8,847 nucleotides of DNA from UBA11540 sp003445125 (lineage in GTDB: Bacteria > Bacillota > Clostridia > Oscillospirales > Ruminococcaceae). The notes under the pieces were generated by a model that did no database searches, was not told the DNA's origin, and saw only the letters and a list, made by a program, of their open reading frames with translations. Shown piece by piece: positions 5,047-8,847 of this stretch; the stretch's first letter is position 1, and every line of letters begins with the position of its first letter. The stretch is from contig CALBQG010000124.1 in the NCBI GenBank assembly GCA_937899435.1, positions 1 to 8,847 on the forward strand, in the 5' to 3' direction. Both the position numbers and the translations under genes were made by a program.

Positions 5047-6166
5047 ATTTCGTAATCTGCCGAATTTGTGTCAGAAGCGCGGGCAAGCTCTCGCCGAAGG
5101 TAATATCTATTTCTTCGCCGCTGGTTTCGTAGGTTTCCGCAATCTCCGTTATACGAACGTCAATGCGGACGTTCCAGCGCTTATTGATACACGTTACCCG
5201 ATCGCCTAAATCGTAGTCCGTGCCGTACTTCAAATTCGCGTTCGTGTTGATCTTTGAGCCGAAAGCCAGCGTTTCCGCGTATTGCTCCAGCTCTTCAACG
5301 CCGCGCGCGGAAAGAAGCGCTAAATATTGCGCGTCGGTAAGCGTTACGGTCTGCCCGCTCTCGTTTTCGTATTCCTGCACGATGTCCGTTGCATTGATGA
5401 AAACTTCGTCGCGGGAAAGCCCCGTCGAACTTCCGCCGACTTCGGCAACCTTCCGCGTTACGCCTTCTTTTTCCTCTCCGCCGACGTAAGCCGTTGTTTT
5501 AAGGTTTTCAACGCTGTTCGTGTATTCCTGTTCCACGATGTTGTCGAATTCCTGCGAAAAGATACAAGGCGCGTTCCCTGCGGTATTGCCCGCCGTAAGA
5601 TCGCGCCCTTCGTAAACGGAAAAGGTATGCTTGCCCGTGCGGGCATTTGTCAGAACCCGAATACCCAGCTTCGCCGCCTTCGCCGCTGTTTCCGCCGCAA
5701 GCTGGGCGTTCGCGTACTGCTCCGAAGTATAGTCGATCTGCCCGCTTCCGGTGTCTGCGTCGGTCGTGGATATGCTGAAATTCGGGATATTGCGCGCCGC
5801 TCCTGCGTTCGTGCAAGTCTGCTTCACGATGGCATACAGAATGTTCTGCGTCGTGTCCTTTGTGATGATCTGCGTTGTCAAAATGCGTTTGCCGATCCAC
5901 GAAAGAAGGAACTTGCCTTGAACCTCTATTTCCTCCATGCCCTGTGAATTCTTCGTGATGTGAATATAGCGGATTTCCGCCGCTTCGTTGCCGCCGCGCT
6001 TGATGATGATATTTTCCTTCACCAGCAAGCGGGCGTGTTCCTCTGTGAAGGGAACAAGCAACTTGAATTCGCCGCAACTCCAATAACGCCGCGTCCATAT
6101 CAAGGACGAAATCTTTTCGACGATCCCTTGAAGTGTCATATCGCGGCTATAAACGTATAATTCCAC
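5045..6166 (-). CDS. Gp37-like (ReqiPepy6 family) tail/baseplate protein
   Basis: A 373-residue protein whose beginning, ELYVYSRDMTLQGIVEKISS followed by LIWTRRYWSCGEFKL (22-36), matches the siphovirus ReqiPepy6 Gp37-like family, the tail-hub or Tal-N-terminus-like proteins that follow Dit. The C-terminus also fits: YDLGDRVTCINKRW, then RITEIAETYE and a final ITFGESLP. The start is taken as GTG at 6166, 4 bases after the Dit stop, with GGGGGTG upstream. The frame stays open to 6328, but those 54 residues lie over the 3' end of Dit and are basic and unlike the family. An internal ATG at 6136 would cut into the conserved N-terminus. It probably forms the hub or tip of the tail below Dit. No peptidase or lysin domain is seen; the length is normal for the short form. 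Confidence 0.85.
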   Translation of the reverse strand: MELYVYSRDMTLQGIVEKISSLIWTRRYWSCGEFKLLVPFTEEHARLLVKENIIIKRGGNEAAEIRYIHITKNSQGMEEIEVQGKFLLSWIGKRILTTQIITKDTTQNILYAIVKQTCTNAGAARNIPNFSISTTDADTGSGQIDYTSEQYANAQLAAETAAKAAKLGIRVLTNARTGKHTFSVYEGRDLTAGNTAGNAPCIFSQEFDNIVEQEYTNSVENLKTTAYVGGEEKEGVTRKVAEVGGSSTGLSRDEVFINATDIVQEYENESGQTVTLTDAQYLALLSARGVEELEQYAETLAFGSKINTNANLKYGTDYDLGDRVTCINKRWNVRIDVRITEIAETYETSGEEIDITFGESLPALLTQIRQITK

Positions 6167-6170
6167 CGCG

Positions 6171-7058
6171 TTACACCCCCAAATACAAGTTATTGTGATA
6201 GATCGAAACTTCGAGATTTTCGGCGTTCGCGTCCGCCGAATAGCGGAAGAGATTGTCGCCCACGGCGATCTGCAAATACGAACTATCAACGTCGAGATAA
6301 CGGAACGCGTCTGTAATCGTGCCGCCACGGTTCAGCTTCACGGCTTTTTCACCGTAGCCCGTGGAAACGGTTAAAACGTCGCCCGCTACAAGCGAAATAT
6401 TCAGCTTGATAAACTCCCGTGTATCGACGTTCAGCAATACGGGATTTGTAACCGCGCCGATCGCGCGGAACTCGATCCGGATACCGCTTTTCACGTCGCC
6501 GGAATTGTAGACGTTCACAATCAGCGACGGCTGGCGATAGCCGATTTCCCAGCCGTCGTAAAGCTCCAGCCCGTCCGGAACGGGGAATTCAAAGCCGCCG
6601 ATCCACGTTGCTATGTCCTCGCGCGTTTCCGTTTCCTCTCTCCAAAAAGGATTAAGGCAAGACAAGCTAACCGTGAATTGCTCGAAGATCGGCTTTCGTT
6701 TGAAGATCGGCGCGTCGTCGATCTTGCACCCGATCACCCGCCGGAAGTCGCCGAAAACATACGTCAACGTTGCTTCGTACTGCGGATTTAATATGCGGTT
6801 CAGCTTCCGGCGTAGGTTCTGCGCCGCTTGCTTGTCCCGCTCCTTGATGTATCCCACGATGTCAATATCGCGGCTTTCGATCCGATAGCCCAAGTACGTG
6901 TCGCCGTCCTGCCCCATGCTGTTGGTGCTGTAAATAGCGTTTCGCACGTCGGAAAGTCCGGTAACGTCCTTGAAGTTTACGTGATACGAAGAAGCGGGGG
7001 AAAACTCTATGCTTTCCCCGCGCTCGTTCGTGTAGATCAATTTTTCTTGTGTCCTCAT
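6171..7058 (-). CDS. Distal tail protein (Dit / Sipho_tail family)
   Basis: A 295-residue protein of the phage tail family that forms the hexameric distal ring joining the tail tube to the tip. N-terminal features agree with the Dit ring domain: GESIEFSPASSYHVNFKDVTG, GDTYLGYRIESRDIDIVGYI and the segment LRRKLNRILNP..EATLTYVFGDFRRVIGCKI. FTVSLSCLNPFW at about 128-139 is the typical link to the second, galectin-like domain. The ATG overlaps the tape-measure stop as ATGA and has GGGAGG 7 bases upstream. Position after the tape measure and before the Gp37-like gene is the standard siphovirus order. No obvious insertion or truncation is visible. Confidence 0.9.
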   Translation of the reverse strand: MRTQEKLIYTNERGESIEFSPASSYHVNFKDVTGLSDVRNAIYSTNSMGQDGDTYLGYRIESRDIDIVGYIKERDKQAAQNLRRKLNRILNPQYEATLTYVFGDFRRVIGCKIDDAPIFKRKPIFEQFTVSLSCLNPFWREETETREDIATWIGGFEFPVPDGLELYDGWEIGYRQPSLIVNVYNSGDVKSGIRIEFRAIGAVTNPVLLNVDTREFIKLNISLVAGDVLTVSTGYGEKAVKLNRGGTITDAFRYLDVDSSYLQIAVGDNLFRYSADANAENLEVSIYHNNLYLGV

Positions 7059-8847
7059 GCCATAACCTCCCGCGCAATCTGCCGGAACTGCCGCGCCGCC
7101 TGTCTTTGCTGTTCGGCGTAGCTCGTTTCGTTCGCATAGATGTTTTGCACAACTTCAACGGAAGGCGTACCGCCGCCGCGCGTGTCGCGTCCCTCTCCGG
7201 AACGGAATTCCGGAACGGCGTTCGACGTTTCGCGCCGGATCGAACTTTCAACGTCGCGCATTTCGCGGGCGAAGCCTTCGCCCAAGCCCTGCGCCATGTA
7301 TGAACCGATACGGGCAAAAACCTTCGACGGGGAATTGATGTCCATTTCCTCTTCAACCGCCGCCACAATGTCCCTCATCATAGAGCGGACGCGGCTTTCA
7401 AGCCAGCCGGACATATTTTGAAAGCCCTGCCAAATGCCGCGCACCATCTCTTCGCCCGCCGCCGTGAACTCTGATACATAAGAGCGAAGGGCGGTAATTA
7501 CGGGCTGAATGATTTGTGCAACCTTGCCCGTGATCTGCGGGATACCCGCGATCATTCCTTGCGCTATGCTCTTGTCGATGTTCGTTCCTTCGGTTACGAA
7601 CTTTTGATGTTGTGCCGTGAATGCGGTAATAATGCTTTGCGCGATCTGCGGTACTTTCTGCGTGATCTGCACGATACCCGCCACCATGCCGGAAGCTATG
7701 TTCTTGTCGAAGTCCTGTCCGGCTTGATTGAAACGCTGGGCTTGCGCCGTCAGTCCGGTAATAACCCGCTCGACGATCGCGTTCACCGCTCCGGACAAGC
7801 CTTCAATGTTCGCGATAATGCCGTTGTTCACGGCGTTTACTGCTTCCGCCGCCGTCAGCGCGCCCGCTCCGCCCATTGCGGCGGTCATATCGCCTTCAAC
7901 GCCGCCCATGTTGTCGGTGAAGCCTACGCCCACGCCGTCCGCCATGTTGCCGCCGATTTCGGCGAATACCGTTGACGGGGAATGAATGCCGAAGAAGTCC
8001 TTGATTCCCGAAACAAGGGACGAAGCCCAGCCGGATACCTTTTCCCACAACCACGAAGCCGCGCCGCTGATACCTTCCCACAAGCCGTGAAGAAGGTTTG
8101 CGCCCGCGTTTATCATTTCGCCGCCCAGCGACGCGAACGCTTGCACAATGCCGGAAACAATCTGCGGAACTGCCTTCACGATTTCAACTATGATCGTCGG
8201 CAAATTCTGAATGAGCGCCACGAAAAGCTGAACGCCCGCCATAATGATTTGGTCGATGTTGCCGATCAGCGCGTTTACAATGCCGCTTATGATCTGCGGG
8301 ATTGCTTGAACGATCGTCGTTATGATCTGCGGTAACGCCTGTATGAGTGCAACAAGAAGATCAATGCCCGCTTGAATGATAAGCGGTATATTCTCCATAA
8401 GCGCCGTGATAATGCCTTCGATGATCTGCGGGATTGCTTCAACAATCGTTGTTATGATCTCCGGAAGGGCGGTAATTAACGCCGTCAGAAGGTCGATACC
8501 CGCTTGAATAATCTGCGGGATCGCGCCTAACAAGCCGTCGATCAAGCTGGTTATCAACTGCGGAAGCGCCGCAACAAGAACGGGGATCGCGTTTATAATG
8601 CCTTCCGCCAGCCCTGTTACAAGCTGTAAAGCCGCGTCGATCAGCAACGGGATATTGTCGATCAGAACTTGCACGATGTCCGCTACAAGCTGAACCAGCG
8701 AAGGAACAAGCGTCGGCAACGATTGAGCTATGCCCGTTGCAATATTCGCGATCATCTGCACCGCGAATTCAAGGAAGGTCGGTAACATTTCCGTTAGCTT
8801 CTCGATTGCAAACGTAACCATTCCCAGCAAGCCGTCTGTGAACTGCG
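7055..8847 (-). CDS. Tape-measure protein, C-terminal part (cut by the window edge)
   Basis: The reading frame is open to the end of the window, so the true start lies beyond it; 596 complete codons of product are visible. The first part is a strongly hydrophobic helical array of five 44-residue repeats, followed by the tape-measure motif GIHSPSTVFAEIG with MADGVGVGF, which recurs about 216 residues later as INSPSKVFARIG with MAQGLGEGF. Between them lie two related blocks of about 42 residues (FNQAGQDFDKNIASGMVAGI and FVTEGTNIDKSIAQGMIAGI). The C-terminus is charged and Gln/Arg-rich. Tape-measure proteins set tail length and are ejected with the DNA; the hydrophobic repeats may help cross the host membrane. 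A TTG at 8830 can act as a start codon but is not needed. Family assignment is secure by repeats and gene order. Confidence 0.92.
   Translation of the reverse strand, partial: QFTDGLLGMVTFAIEKLTEMLPTFLEFAVQMIANIATGIAQSLPTLVPSLVQLVADIVQVLIDNIPLLIDAALQLVTGLAEGIINAIPVLVAALPQLITSLIDGLLGAIPQIIQAGIDLLTALITALPEIITTIVEAIPQIIEGIITALMENIPLIIQAGIDLLVALIQALPQIITTIVQAIPQIISGIVNALIGNIDQIIMAGVQLFVALIQNLPTIIVEIVKAVPQIVSGIVQAFASLGGEMINAGANLLHGLWEGISGAASWLWEKVSGWASSLVSGIKDFFGIHSPSTVFAEIGGNMADGVGVGFTDNMGGVEGDMTAAMGGAGALTAAEAVNAVNNGIIANIEGLSGAVNAIVERVITGLTAQAQRFNQAGQDFDKNIASGMVAGIVQITQKVPQIAQSIITAFTAQHQKFVTEGTNIDKSIAQGMIAGIPQITGKVAQIIQPVITALRSYVSEFTAAGEEMVRGIWQGFQNMSGWLESRVRSMMRDIVAAVEEEMDINSPSKVFARIGSYMAQGLGEGFAREMRDVESSIRRETSNAVPEFRSGEGRDTRGGGTPSVEVVQNIYANETSYAEQQRQAARQFRQIAREVMA
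8123..8782 (-). repeat. Five tandem 132-bp (44-residue) repeats in the tape-measure gene
   Basis: Counted from the TTG at 8830, residues 17-60, 61-104, 105-148, 149-192 and 193-236 fall into five equal 44-residue units with no gaps. Each opens with P or D at the first position, often reads xxIIxAGxxLxxxLIxxLPxII, has a second Pro at about unit position 19 and a third near 30, and ends in I or G. Units 3 and 4 are nearly identical in protein and similar in DNA; units 1 and 2 are more diverged. Confidence 0.8.

Noticed and set aside
6167..6328. A 54-residue upstream extension of the Gp37-like protein
   Set aside because: It overlaps the Dit 3' end in another frame, is basic and unlike the family; the family's conserved start falls at GTG 6166.
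8123..8782. Repeats that could suggest a CRISPR array or other DNA repeat element
   Set aside because: The periodicity is of protein sequence, in frame, with diverged DNA and no constant repeat/spacer pattern.
8828..8830. TTG at 8830 as the real start of the tape-measure gene
   Set aside because: The frame is open upstream to the window edge, and tape-measure genes are normally much longer; the gene is better called partial.

Overview
The window is a stretch of siphovirus-type phage or prophage DNA. Every gene reads on the minus strand, so the biological order runs from high to low coordinates. Strong AGGAGG-type ribosome-binding sites, ATGA stop/start overlaps and the protein families (Sipho_tail/Dit, ReqiPepy6 Gp37-like, DUF6273-like) suggest a phage of a fairly GC-rich Firmicutes host, probably a gut clostridium. 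The host assignment is inference; nothing here names the species.

Tail module (8847 down to about 4138): the C-terminal part of a tape-measure protein cut by the window edge, with five tandem 44-residue hydrophobic repeats; a distal tail (Dit-like) protein; a Gp37-like tail/baseplate protein starting at a GTG codon; and a baseplate/fibre-type structural protein. These genes overlap or lie within a few bases of one another and look like one operon.

Diversity-generating retroelement (DGR; about 4144 down to 429): a small unrecognised Cys-containing ORF overlaps an Avd-like accessory gene. After it come a 102-bp template repeat (TR), a structured non-coding spacer, a DGR-type reverse transcriptase (YMDD and IGNQTSQ motifs) and the target gene. 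The target is a 580-residue DUF6273/C-type-lectin-like protein whose variable repeat (VR) matches the TR. In the 85-bp mutagenised core, 13 of 29 template adenines are changed and none of the 56 other positions is. Nine of ten AAC codons are recoded. The cassette therefore appears complete and recently active.

Two features differ from the textbook Bordetella phage layout. The target lies downstream of the RT and overlaps it by 16 bases. The VR lies inside the protein (residues 227-260), followed by about 320 residues of Ig/fibronectin-like domains. A 15-base palindrome lies 22 bases beyond the VR, where DGRs often carry a hairpin or cruciform needed for target recognition.

The last gene (432 to 10) encodes a small tail-tip-like protein with a coiled coil and a carbohydrate-binding-like module; its C-terminus may be truncated. 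In the inferred picture, tape measure, Dit, Gp37-like and baseplate proteins build the tail tip, and the DGR diversifies a receptor-binding or adhesion protein displayed there. No tRNA, rRNA, CRISPR array, insertion sequence or transcription terminator was seen.
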